64,000 nt of DNA from contig JBIQJM010000010.1 of NCBI GenBank assembly GCA_044507525.1, positions 1-64,000 on the forward strand. The letters are read 5' to 3'. A program made the translations under genes and the position numbers. The notes beneath the pieces were generated by a model. That model saw only the letters and a list, made by a program, of their open reading frames with translations. It had not been told where the DNA came from and searched no databases. Positions within the stretch are counted from its first letter, which is position 1. Every line of letters begins with the position of its first letter. The stretch is from Zeimonas sp044507525. Lineage in GTDB: Bacteria; Pseudomonadota; Gammaproteobacteria; Burkholderiales; Burkholderiaceae_E. Positions 9,102 to 17,006 of this stretch are shown in pieces.

Positions 9102-10939
9102 GCGCACCCGCCGCCGAATCGCGCGCCCTCCGCAACCGGCCGATCGCGATGCGCAGCCTCGGTCTCGTCGCCTTCGTCGCGCTGCTGGCGCTCGCGCCGC
9201 TCGTCCTGCCCGACTTCCACGTCACGCTGCTCGACTACATCGGCCTGTACGCGCTGGTCGCGCTCGGCCTGGTGCTGCTCACGGGCGTCGCCGGTCTCAC
9301 GTCGTTCGGACAGGCGGCCTTCGTCGGGCTCGGGGCCTATGCGACCGCGTGGCTGACGACGACCCAGCCGCTGCCGTCGTGGATCGCGTGGACCTCCGGC
9401 TCGCCGTGGGCGGGGCTCGCGCTCGGCCTCGTGCTGACGGCGCTCGTCGCGTGGATGCTCGGTGCGCTGACGCTGCGCCTGTCGGGCCACTACCTGCCGC
9501 TGGGCACGATCGCCTGGGGCATCAGCCTGTATTTCCTCTTCGGCAACCTCGGCTTCCTCGGCGGCCACACCGGACTCACCGCGATCCCCGGCCTCGACGC
9601 CTTCGGGATCTCGATCCGCACCGAACGCGACTTCTACTACCTGATCTGGGCGGTGCTGCTCGGCGCCGTCTGGATCACGCGCAACCTGCTCGATTCGCGC
9701 GAAGGCCGCGCGATCCGCGCGCTGAAGGGCGGCGCGGTGATGGCCGAGTCGATGGGCATCGACACCGCGCGCTCGAAGATCGTCGCGTTCCTGATCGCGG
9801 CGCTGTTCGCGGCGATCTCGGGCTGGATGTACGCGCACATGCAGCGTTTCGTGAACCCGACGCCCTTCGGGCTCGGCTTCGGGATCGAGTACCTGTTCAT
9901 GGCCGTGATCGGCGGCGCCTCGCACGTCTGGGGCGCGGTCGTCGGCGCGGGCGTCGTCACGATCCTCAAGCAGTGGCTGCAGGACCTGCTGCCGTCGCTG
10001 CTCGGGCAGACCGGGAACTTCGAGGTAATCGTCTTCGGCGTGCTGATGGTGCTCGTGCTGCAACGCGCGCCCGACGGCTTGTGGCCGATCCTCGCGCGCC
10101 GGTTCGCGCCGCGCGAACGCACCGCGGCGCGCGAGACGCCCCGCGCCGCGCCGCTGCCGCGGCGCACGCTCGCGCCGCGCGGTACGACGCTGCTCGAGGT
10201 GCGCGACCTCAGCAAGCGCTACGGCGGCCTGCTCGCCAACAACCGGATGAGCCTCGAGGTGCGCGCGGGCGAGGTGCTCGCGCTGATCGGCCCGAACGGC
10301 GCCGGCAAGTCGACGCTCTTCGACTGCCTGTCGGGGGTGAACGTCCCCACCGAAGGCGAAGTGCGTTTCCTCGGCCGGCGCATCGAATCGATGCGCGCGC
10401 GGCACATCGCGCGCCTGGGCATGAGCCGCACGTTCCAGCACGTGCGGCTGCTGCCGGCGATGAGCGTGCTCGAGAACGTCGCGATCGGTGCGCATCCGCG
10501 CGGCTCGCGCGGCGTCGTCGCCGCCAGCGTGCACGCCGAGCGCGCCGAGGAGCAACGGCTGCTCGCCGAGGCGGCACGGCAGATCGAGCGCGTCGGCCTC
10601 GGCGACCGGATGTTCGAGACCGCGGGCAGCCTCGCGCTCGGCCAGCAGCGCCTGGTCGAGATCGCGCGCGCGCTCGCCGCCGATCCCTGCCTGCTGCTGC
10701 TCGACGAACCCGCTGCCGGATTGCGCTACCGCGAGAAGCAGGCGCTCGCCGAGCTGCTCGACCGGCTGCGCGCCGACGGAATGGGCGTGCTGCTGGTCGA
10801 ACACGACATGGAGTTCGTCATGGGCCTGGCCGATCGGGTCGTCGTGATGGAGTTCGGCGAGAAGCTCGCCGAGGGACTGCCCGAGCAGGTGCAGCGCGAC
10901 CCGGCGGTGCTCGAGGCGTATCTCGGCGGAATCGATTGA
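9098..10939 (+). CDS. Fused ABC permease-ATPase (LivM-LivG fusion), second importer
   Basis: A 613-residue paralogue of the fusion at 2555-4318. LivM-type membrane domain covers residues ~30-340 (TSFGQAAFVGLGAYA and LRLSGHYLPLGTIAWG are the family landmarks), followed by a Pro/Arg-rich linker and a LivG-type ATPase from ~362 with Walker A GPNGAGKST (~398-406), signature SLALGQQR and Walker B LLLLDEP. The N-terminal extension before the first membrane segment is longer than in the first copy. ATG overlaps the upstream stop. No LivF gene follows; the next gene is the receptor. The assembled importer must therefore use this ATPase as a homodimer or borrow LivF from 4315-5070. Confidence 0.92.
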   Translation: MSAPAAESRALRNRPIAMRSLGLVAFVALLALAPLVLPDFHVTLLDYIGLYALVALGLVLLTGVAGLTSFGQAAFVGLGAYATAWLTTTQPLPSWIAWTSGSPWAGLALGLVLTALVAWMLGALTLRLSGHYLPLGTIAWGISLYFLFGNLGFLGGHTGLTAIPGLDAFGISIRTERDFYYLIWAVLLGAVWITRNLLDSREGRAIRALKGGAVMAESMGIDTARSKIVAFLIAALFAAISGWMYAHMQRFVNPTPFGLGFGIEYLFMAVIGGASHVWGAVVGAGVVTILKQWLQDLLPSLLGQTGNFEVIVFGVLMVLVLQRAPDGLWPILARRFAPRERTAARETPRAAPLPRRTLAPRGTTLLEVRDLSKRYGGLLANNRMSLEVRAGEVLALIGPNGAGKSTLFDCLSGVNVPTEGEVRFLGRRIESMRARHIARLGMSRTFQHVRLLPAMSVLENVAIGAHPRGSRGVVAASVHAERAEEQRLLAEAARQIERVGLGDRMFETAGSLALGQQRLVEIARALAADPCLLLLDEPAAGLRYREKQALAELLDRLRADGMGVLLVEHDMEFVMGLADRVVVMEFGEKLAEGLPEQVQRDPAVLEAYLGGID

Positions 10940-11009
10940 TGGCCCCGGACGGCGATGCACGCCGACCGGTTTCTGGAGTCGAAGCTCGATCCTGGGGAAG
11001 GAGGAAACG

Positions 11010-12167
11010 ATGAAAAGCAGCAAACTGTGGTCCGCGCTCGCCGGCGCGGCAATCCTCGCGTCGTTCACGGCAACGGCGCAGGCGCAGGTGAAGATCGGCG
11101 TTCTCACGTCGGCGACCGGGCCGACCGCGTTCGTCGGCATCCCGCAGAAGAACTCGGTGGCGCTGCTGCCGCAGAAGGTCGGTGACCTCACCGTCGAATA
11201 CGTGTCGTACGACGACGCGAGCGATTCGACGCAGACCGTGCAGCTCACGAAGAAGCTGCTCGGCGAGGACAAGGTCGACGCGATGATCGGCCCGTCGGGT
11301 TCGCCCAACGCGATGGCGCTGCTGCAGTTCATGGCCGAGGCGCAGACGCCGATGCTCGCGCCGGTGGGCACGAGCGCCGTCGTGCTGCCGATGGACGACA
11401 ACAAGCGCTGGGTCTACAAGACGCACCCGAACGACGACGTGATCGCCGACGGCCTCGTCGAGGCGATGAAGGCGCGCGGCGTGAAGACGGTCGGCTTCAT
11501 CGGCTACAACGATCCGTACGGCCAGAACTGGTACAAGGTCTTCGCGCCGATGGCCGAGAAGGCGGGGATCAAGATCGTCGCCAACGAGAGCTACTCGCGC
11601 CAGGACACCAGCGTCACCGGCCAGGCGCTCAAGCTGATCGCGGCGAAGCCCGACGCAGTGATGGTCGCCGGCGTCGCGGCGGGCGCCGCGCTGCCGCACG
11701 TGCAGCTCGTCGACTCCGGCTACAAGGGGCCGATCTTCCACACGCACGGCTCGGCCTCGGGCGCGTTCATCCAGATCGGCGGCAAGAAGGTCGAGGGCGC
11801 GCTGATCGTCGGCCCGCTGCTGCTCGTGCTCGACGAAGTGTCGGACAGCGTTCCGACGAAGAAGGTCGCGCTCGAATACGTCACGAACTACGAGAAGCAG
11901 TTCGGCCAGCGCCCGCCGATCTTCGGCGCCGGCGTCCACGACGCGGGAATGCTGCTGCAGCACGCGATCCCCGAAGCGGCCAAGAAGGGCAAGCCGGGAA
12001 CGCCCGAGTTCCGCGCCGCGCTGCGCGACGCGCTCGAGAACACCCGCGATCTCGTCACCGCGCAGGGCGTCGTCAACATGTCGGCGCAGGACCATTCCGG
12101 CTACGACCAGCGCGGCCGGGTGCTGCTGACGGTCAAGGGCGGAAAGTTCTCGCTGGTGCGCGACTGA
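11010..12167 (+). CDS. Branched-chain-type ABC transporter substrate-binding protein, second importer
   Basis: A 385-residue LivK-family receptor with a Sec signal peptide (MKSSKLW, hydrophobic core, cleavage near AQA/QVKIG). It has a very strong Shine-Dalgarno (AAGGAGG) six bases before ATG. It resembles the receptor at 305-1450 over most of its length, for example the shared SYSRQDTSVTGQ/RYGRADTSVTGQ and GTPEFRAALRDALE segments, but the ligand-contacting regions differ. The two importers therefore probably take related but different substrates. It is the last gene of the second importer and is followed immediately by a stem-loop. Confidence 0.93.
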   Translation: MKSSKLWSALAGAAILASFTATAQAQVKIGVLTSATGPTAFVGIPQKNSVALLPQKVGDLTVEYVSYDDASDSTQTVQLTKKLLGEDKVDAMIGPSGSPNAMALLQFMAEAQTPMLAPVGTSAVVLPMDDNKRWVYKTHPNDDVIADGLVEAMKARGVKTVGFIGYNDPYGQNWYKVFAPMAEKAGIKIVANESYSRQDTSVTGQALKLIAAKPDAVMVAGVAAGAALPHVQLVDSGYKGPIFHTHGSASGAFIQIGGKKVEGALIVGPLLLVLDEVSDSVPTKKVALEYVTNYEKQFGQRPPIFGAGVHDAGMLLQHAIPEAAKKGKPGTPEFRAALRDALENTRDLVTAQGVVNMSAQDHSGYDQRGRVLLTVKGGKFSLVRD

Positions 12168-12172
12168 TCCGC

Positions 12173-12204
12173 CGTGCGGGGCGTCGCGCGCGACGTCCCG
12201 CACG
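12173..12204 (+). terminator. Strong 14-bp stem-loop after receptor gene
   Basis: Arms 12173-12186 and 12191-12204 pair over 14 bp (one G-U pair) around a CGCG loop, starting six bases after the receptor stop. There is no following U-run, so this may be a factor-dependent terminator or a 3'-end protector. It is the counterpart of the stem-loop after the first receptor gene at 1457-1478. Confidence 0.6.
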
Positions 12205-12258
12205 ACGGCGCGCGCGGCGCCCGCAGCCGGCCCGCGCGCACGCCCCGTTCCCGCCGAA

Positions 12259-13470
12259 GTGATCCGCTCCTCGGCGCCGCTCTGGTCGAGCGGCTTTCGT
12301 CCGTTCTTCCTGCTCGGCGCCGGCTACGGCGTCGTGCTGATGCTCGCCTGGGCCATCACGCTCGCCGCACCGCACGCGGCGGCGGCCGGCTTCGCCGAGC
12401 GATCGTGGCACGCGCACGAGATGCTGTTCGGCTTCGCGATCGCGATCGTCGCCGGTGTCGTGCTCGCCGCGCTGCCGAGCTGGTCGGGTACCGAGGAAGT
12501 GCGCGGGCGGGCGCTCGCCATCCTCGTCGCCTGCTGGGTCGCGGGCCGCGTCGCCGCGTGGATCCACCAGCTGTCCGGCTCGTCGTCGCCGTGGCTCGCG
12601 GCGCTCGACCTGCTCTTCGTGCCCGCGCTGCTCGTCGTCGTCCTGCCGCAGCTGCTGCGCGTGGCGAACCGGCGCTACCTGCTGCTCGTGCCGGTGCTCG
12701 TCGCGCTCCACGCCGCGCAGATCGCCTCGCATCGCATCGACCCCGGCGCCGACGCACGCGCGCTCGGCATCGCGCTGCACGGCACGGTATACGCGATCGT
12801 CGTGCTCTACGTGCTCGTCGGCGGATTGCTGACCTCGGTGTTCACCGGCAACGCGCTGCGCGAGAAGGGCCGCGGCGACCAGGCGCCGTTCGTCTTCGCG
12901 CTCGACGCGGCCGCGGTCGCGCTCGTCGTGGCGCTCGCCGTGCTCGACCTCGCCGGCGCACCGCCCGCCTGGGTCGGCGCCGCCGCCCTCGCCTGCACGC
13001 TCGCGCACGGCTGGCGCGTCGCGCGCTGGAAGGGATGGCGCGCCGCCGACGTCCCGATCGTCCTCGCGATGAACCTCGGCTTCGCCTGGCTCGTCGCCGC
13101 CTTCGCGCTGCGCGCCGCAGCCGCGCTCGGGCGCTTCGTCCCGCCGCACGCCTGGGTGCACGCGTTCACGGTGGGCAGCCTGGGGATGATGATGCTCGGG
13201 CTGATGACGCGCGTCGTGCTGCGCCACACCGGCCGCCCGCTTCGCGTCGCGCCGTCGATCGTCGTCGCCGGCGCCGCGATGTTCGCGGCGGCGCTGCTGC
13301 GGCTCGCGGCGAGCGTGCACGGGCTCGGCAACGGCGCGGTCGCCGCGGCCGCGCTGCTGTGGGCGCTCGCTCTGGCGATCTGGTTCCTGCGCTTCGCGCC
13401 TATGCTGCTCGCGCCGAGCCTGCCTCGGACGACGCCTGCGCGTCCGGCTTCGCATAGCGCGCACGGATGA
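12259..13470 (+). CDS. nnrS: NnrS family haem-copper membrane protein
   Basis: A 403-residue integral membrane protein with about twelve hydrophobic segments. NnrS landmarks are the N-terminal SSGFRPFFLLGA, WHAHEMLFGFA (conserved histidines proposed to bind haem/copper) and the late HAFTVGSLGMMMLGLMTRV. NnrS proteins are associated with nitric-oxide metabolism and defence against nitrosative stress. GTG is the only plausible start; no good Shine-Dalgarno is visible. The 3' end overlaps the convergent xdhC-type gene by 71 bp. No denitrification genes are in the window, but the assimilatory nitrite reductase at 29.8 kb could generate NO as a by-product, which is inference. Confidence 0.9.
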   Translation: MIRSSAPLWSSGFRPFFLLGAGYGVVLMLAWAITLAAPHAAAAGFAERSWHAHEMLFGFAIAIVAGVVLAALPSWSGTEEVRGRALAILVACWVAGRVAAWIHQLSGSSSPWLAALDLLFVPALLVVVLPQLLRVANRRYLLLVPVLVALHAAQIASHRIDPGADARALGIALHGTVYAIVVLYVLVGGLLTSVFTGNALREKGRGDQAPFVFALDAAAVALVVALAVLDLAGAPPAWVGAAALACTLAHGWRVARWKGWRAADVPIVLAMNLGFAWLVAAFALRAAAALGRFVPPHAWVHAFTVGSLGMMMLGLMTRVVLRHTGRPLRVAPSIVVAGAAMFAAALLRLAASVHGLGNGAVAAAALLWALALAIWFLRFAPMLLAPSLPRTTPARPASHSAHG

Positions 13471-14134
13471 GCTGCGCGACGATCGCCACGGCGATCTCCA
13501 CCGGCGCGCGGCCGCCCAGGTCGAGCCCGACCGGCGCGTGGATGCGCCCGATCGCATCGCCCAGCCCCGCCTCGGTGAGCCGGGCGACGCGCTTGGCGTG
13601 CGTACGCGTGCTGCCCAGCGCGCCGATGTAGAACGCGCGGCTGCGCAGCGCGGCGATCAATGCCGGATCGTCGAGCTTCGGGTCGTGCGACAGCGTGACG
13701 ACCGCGGTTCGCGCGTCGAGGCCGATGCGCTCGATCGCGCGGTCGGGCCACTCGGTGCTGACGCTGACGCCGGGCAGGCGCTCCGCCGTGGCGAAGGCGC
13801 GGCGCGGATCGATCACGTGCACCTCGAAGCCGGCCATCGCCGCGACCGGCGCGAGCGCCTGCGTGATGTGCACGGCGCCGACGACGACGAGTCGCGGCGC
13901 GCGCGCGTGACAGCGCACGAACAGCGGCTCGTCGGCGTTCTCGAGCGTGCCGCTGCGGTCGGCGAGCGTGCGGCGACGGATCTCGTCGAGCTGCGCCTCG
14001 TCGAGCGCGAGCGTGCCGCGCACTTCGTGTTCGGCGACGAGCGCCTGGCTGCCGTCGCTCAGCCGGGTGACGACGGCGAACGCGCGTCCGGCGGCGCGCT
14101 CGGCGAGCATCGAATCGAACAGTTCCGCGTTCAT
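13400..14134 (-). CDS. xdhC: XdhC family protein (degenerate N-terminus plus intact C-terminal Rossmann domain)
   Basis: A 244-residue member of the XdhC/CoxI maturation family, which in studied cases binds and sulfurates molybdenum cofactor for xanthine-oxidase-type hydroxylases. The C-terminal Rossmann domain is clear (LVVVGAVHITQALAP, then HVIDPR, TLSHDPK and FYIGALGS). The N-terminal ~80 residues lack the GSSPR and SGGCVE motifs of a normal XdhC_CoxI domain. It lies 103 bp downstream of the tetR gene on the same strand, so the two may be one transcript facing the Mo-hydroxylase operon. The missing N-terminal motifs are found fused to a MeaB GTPase at 38810-40012. Confidence 0.85.
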   Translation of the reverse strand: MNAELFDSMLAERAAGRAFAVVTRLSDGSQALVAEHEVRGTLALDEAQLDEIRRRTLADRSGTLENADEPLFVRCHARAPRLVVVGAVHITQALAPVAAMAGFEVHVIDPRRAFATAERLPGVSVSTEWPDRAIERIGLDARTAVVTLSHDPKLDDPALIAALRSRAFYIGALGSTRTHAKRVARLTEAGLGDAIGRIHAPVGLDLGGRAPVEIAVAIVAQLIRARYAKPDAQASSEAGSARAA

Positions 14135-14237
14135 TGCAGCCTTCCCGTGCCTCGCCTGGTGGATTCAACGAGCGATGATTGCACGAACGACACGGGCGTG
14201 CCGTGCACGGCGCGATGCAGCGACGGGTCGTGCGGCA

Positions 14238-14837
14238 TCAGTCGCGCGCCTGCAGGCCGTGCAGCAGCAGCGAGTAGAGCTCGCGCACCGCATCGCGGTA
14301 GCTCAATCCCGCCCTGGTGAGGAAATCGGGCTCGCCGATCCGGCGCAGCGAGACGCTCATCACTTCGGCCACCAGGTACGCGTCGACGCCGCGAAAGACG
14401 GACGAGCGCACGCACTCCTCGATCAGGGCCTGCAGGCCGGCCATGCGCTCGCGCGTGTGCCGCTCCCACATCGCCAGCGCGGGCGGATACGACTGGACGT
14501 CGCGCATCACCCTCGTGGAGAGCTTGCGGGCGGCGTCGATGGCGGGGGCGAGGTAGGCCTCGATCGCCCGTTCCGCCGCGAGCCCGTGCGCGCCGCGTTG
14601 CCCGGCTTCGCGCAGCCTGCGCAGGTAGCGGTCGAAGACGCGCAGGAACAGCGCCTCCTTGCTCGGCGCCAGTTCGTAGAAGCTGCGGCGCGAGCAGCGC
14701 AATCGCTGCGCGAGACGGGCGACGGTGATGTCGCGAAATCCCTCGTCGAGGAAGAGATCCTCGAGCGCGTCGAGCAGGCGCTCCTGTCGGGGCGTGGTCG
14801 GGGCAGCACGCGGTCGGTTCGGCACGGCGCGCAGCAT
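14238..14837 (-). CDS. TetR/AcrR family transcriptional regulator
   Basis: A 199-residue one-domain regulator with the TetR N-terminal helix-turn-helix (residues ~20-65: DALEDLFLDEGF, then ITVARLAQRL and SRRSFYELAPSKEALF). The C-terminal ligand domain is helical and not assignable to a known effector. The start is the ATG 27 bp from a perfect inverted repeat, and an in-frame upstream extension would run through that operator, so it was rejected. It is divergent from the hyuA-to-Mo-hydroxylase operon and almost certainly represses it, with the pathway substrate or a CoA-ester as inducer. That is inferred from position. Confidence 0.9.
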   Translation of the reverse strand: MLRAVPNRPRAAPTTPRQERLLDALEDLFLDEGFRDITVARLAQRLRCSRRSFYELAPSKEALFLRVFDRYLRRLREAGQRGAHGLAAERAIEAYLAPAIDAARKLSTRVMRDVQSYPPALAMWERHTRERMAGLQALIEECVRSSVFRGVDAYLVAEVMSVSLRRIGEPDFLTRAGLSYRDAVRELYSLLLHGLQARD

Positions 14838-14863
14838 ATCCCCTTCGGTCGGCCGGAAAAAGG

Positions 14864-14891
14864 TGGTACCAAATAAAACGCTTTGGTACCA
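14864..14891. promoter_or_regulatory. Perfect inverted-repeat operator between tetR and hyuA
   Basis: Two 10-base arms, TGGTACCAAA (14864-14873) and TTTGGTACCA (14882-14891), are exact reverse complements separated by eight bases. The repeat sits in the 81-bp gap between the divergent tetR and hyuA starts and is the only AT-rich stretch nearby. TetR-family operators are typically palindromes of this size at such positions, so it is the likely binding site controlling both directions. The -10/-35 elements probably overlap it, but I cannot place them with confidence. Confidence 0.8.
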
Positions 14892-14918
14892 TGGCTCGAA
14901 AGGACTCGGCGGACGTTC

Positions 14919-17006
14919 ATGGGGCATCGAATCGGAATCGACGTCGGCGGCACGTTCACCGACTACCTGCTTCTCGACGCGAACGGCAGCACGCATTCGC
15001 ACAAGGTGCTGTCCACGCCCGACGACCCGTCGCGCGCGGTGCTGCAGGGCCTGGGCGAGCTCGCCGAGCGGCAGGCGGTGTCGCTGGAGCGCTTCCTCGG
15101 CGAAGTCGACCTCATCGTGCACGGGACCACGGTGACGACCAACGCCGTGCTCACGGGACGCACCGCGCGCACCGGGCTGCTGACGACGCACGGCTTCCGC
15201 GATGCGCTGCAGATGCGCCGCGGCGTGCGCGAAGCCTTCTACGACAACAAGTTCACCGCGCCGGCGCCGCTCGTTCCCCGGCGGCTGCGCCTGCCGGTGC
15301 GCGGGCGCATCGGCGTCGACGGCGCCGAGATCGAGGCGCTGTCGCCGGGCGACGTCGAGTCGGCCCTCGATCGCTTCGCCGCCCTGCAGGTCGAGGCGGT
15401 GGCGATCTGCTTCCTGCACGCCTATGCGAATCCCGCGCACGAGGAAGCGGCTGCGCGGCTCGTCGCGCAGCGCCTGCCCTCGGCGTACCTGTCGGTCTCG
15501 AGCCGCGTGCTGCCGCAGTTGCGCTTCTACGAACGCACGAGCACGACGGTGCTCAACGCGGCGGTCGGTCCGATCCTGCGCCGCTACCTCGACAGCCTGC
15601 AGCGCCGGCTCGCCGACACCGGCTTCGGCGGCGTGCTGCGCGTGATGCAGTCCAACGGCGGCGTCACCTCCGCGCAGGCGGTCAGCGACCTGGCGGCGTC
15701 CACGCTGCTGTCCGGACCGGCCGCGGCGCCCACCGCCGGGCTCGCCGCGATCGAACCCTACGGCGGCGACCGCTTCATCACCGTCGACATGGGCGGGACG
15801 AGCTTCGACGCCGCGATGGTCGTCGACGGTGCGCCGTCGATCACGACGAGCGCGTCGGTGAACCGCTTCGCGCTCGCCCTGCCGTCGATGGACATCGCGA
15901 CGATCGGCGCCGGCGGCGGCTCGATCGGCTGGATCGACCACGGACTGCTGCGCATGGGGCCGGCGAGCGCCGGCGCCGACCCGGGGCCGGCCTGCTACGG
16001 ACGCGGCGGCCTCGAGGCGACCTGCAGCGACGCGAACCTGCTGCTCGGCTACCTGTCGCCCGATTTCTTCGCCGGCGGCCGCCTGCGGCTCGACGTGCAG
16101 GCCTCGCGCGAAGCGATCGAGCGCCGGATCGCGCAACCGCTGGGCATGGACCCGGTGCGCGCCGCCTACGGCATGTACCACGTGATGAACGTGAACATGG
16201 CGTCGGCGATCCGCGAGATCTCGGTGCAGAAGGGCTGGGATCCGCGCGAGTTTCCGCTCGTCTGCGCCGGCGGCGCCGGCGCGATCCACGCCGCGATGAT
16301 CGCGCGCGAGCTCGGCATCCGGCGCGTGCTCGTCCCGCGCGAAGCGTCGATCTTCTGCGCATCGGGCATGCTGCGCAGCGACCTGAAGCACGACTTCGTG
16401 CGCAGCCACGCGATCGTGCTCGCCGAGGGCACCGATCCGGCGCCGCTCGTCGGGCTGGCAGAGTCGATGCTCGACGAAGCCGCTTCCGCGCTGGCCGCCG
16501 AAGGCATCGCCCCCGAGCGGCGCCGCTTCGTGCTGGCGCTCGACCTGCGCTACCTGGGGCAATACCACGAGGTGTCGGTCGAGATCCCGCTGGCCGCGGT
16601 GCGCGCGGGCGACTGGGCCGCCGTGCGCGACGCCTTCCACGATCGGCACGACCGGCTCTACGGCTACGCGCTGCGCGAGGAAGGCACGCCGGTGGAGCTC
16701 GTCAGCCTGCGCCTGGCGGCGATCGGCGAGACCGACAAGCCGCAGCAGCGCAGCGAGGCACGCGACGAAGCCGACGCGCGGCACGCGCTGAAGGGCGCGC
16801 GCGAAGTCTGGCAGCCCGACGAGGGCGCATTCGCCGCCACCGCGGTCTACGACGGCGACCGGATGCGCCACGGCAACCGCATCGAAGGACCGGCGATCGT
16901 CGAGAAGGTGACGACGACCGTCTTCGTTCCGTCGGGCTTCGGCCTCGAGGTCGACCGGCTCGGCGGATTCCTGCTCGAGGATCGTTCCACGGGAGCGAAG
17001 CGATGA
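14919..17006 (+). CDS. hyuA: Hydantoinase/oxoprolinase A-family subunit (HyuA)
   Basis: A 695-residue protein with the family's full ATPase fold: RIGIDVGGTFTDYLLLD at the very N-terminus, HGTTVTTNAVL (~65), the central GGGSIGWID and the Gly/Pro-rich ADPGPACYGRGG (~350). Relatives are N-methylhydantoinase A, 5-oxoprolinase, caprolactam hydrolase and the ATP-hydrolysing subunits of acetone and acetophenone carboxylases. They use ATP to phosphorylate an amide or enol before hydrolysis or carboxylation. The ATG was chosen because the family motif follows at once. It is the first gene of the operon behind the TetR operator and overlaps hyuB (ATGA). Which reaction it performs is undecided. Confidence 0.9.
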   Translation: MGHRIGIDVGGTFTDYLLLDANGSTHSHKVLSTPDDPSRAVLQGLGELAERQAVSLERFLGEVDLIVHGTTVTTNAVLTGRTARTGLLTTHGFRDALQMRRGVREAFYDNKFTAPAPLVPRRLRLPVRGRIGVDGAEIEALSPGDVESALDRFAALQVEAVAICFLHAYANPAHEEAAARLVAQRLPSAYLSVSSRVLPQLRFYERTSTTVLNAAVGPILRRYLDSLQRRLADTGFGGVLRVMQSNGGVTSAQAVSDLAASTLLSGPAAAPTAGLAAIEPYGGDRFITVDMGGTSFDAAMVVDGAPSITTSASVNRFALALPSMDIATIGAGGGSIGWIDHGLLRMGPASAGADPGPACYGRGGLEATCSDANLLLGYLSPDFFAGGRLRLDVQASREAIERRIAQPLGMDPVRAAYGMYHVMNVNMASAIREISVQKGWDPREFPLVCAGGAGAIHAAMIARELGIRRVLVPREASIFCASGMLRSDLKHDFVRSHAIVLAEGTDPAPLVGLAESMLDEAASALAAEGIAPERRRFVLALDLRYLGQYHEVSVEIPLAAVRAGDWAAVRDAFHDRHDRLYGYALREEGTPVELVSLRLAAIGETDKPQQRSEARDEADARHALKGAREVWQPDEGAFAATAVYDGDRMRHGNRIEGPAIVEKVTTTVFVPSGFGLEVDRLGGFLLEDRSTGAKR

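Noticed and set aside
14891..14893. ATG at the edge of the operator as start of hyuA
   Set aside because: It is in the hyuB reading frame, not that of hyuA; the hyuA family motif begins right after the ATG at 14919.
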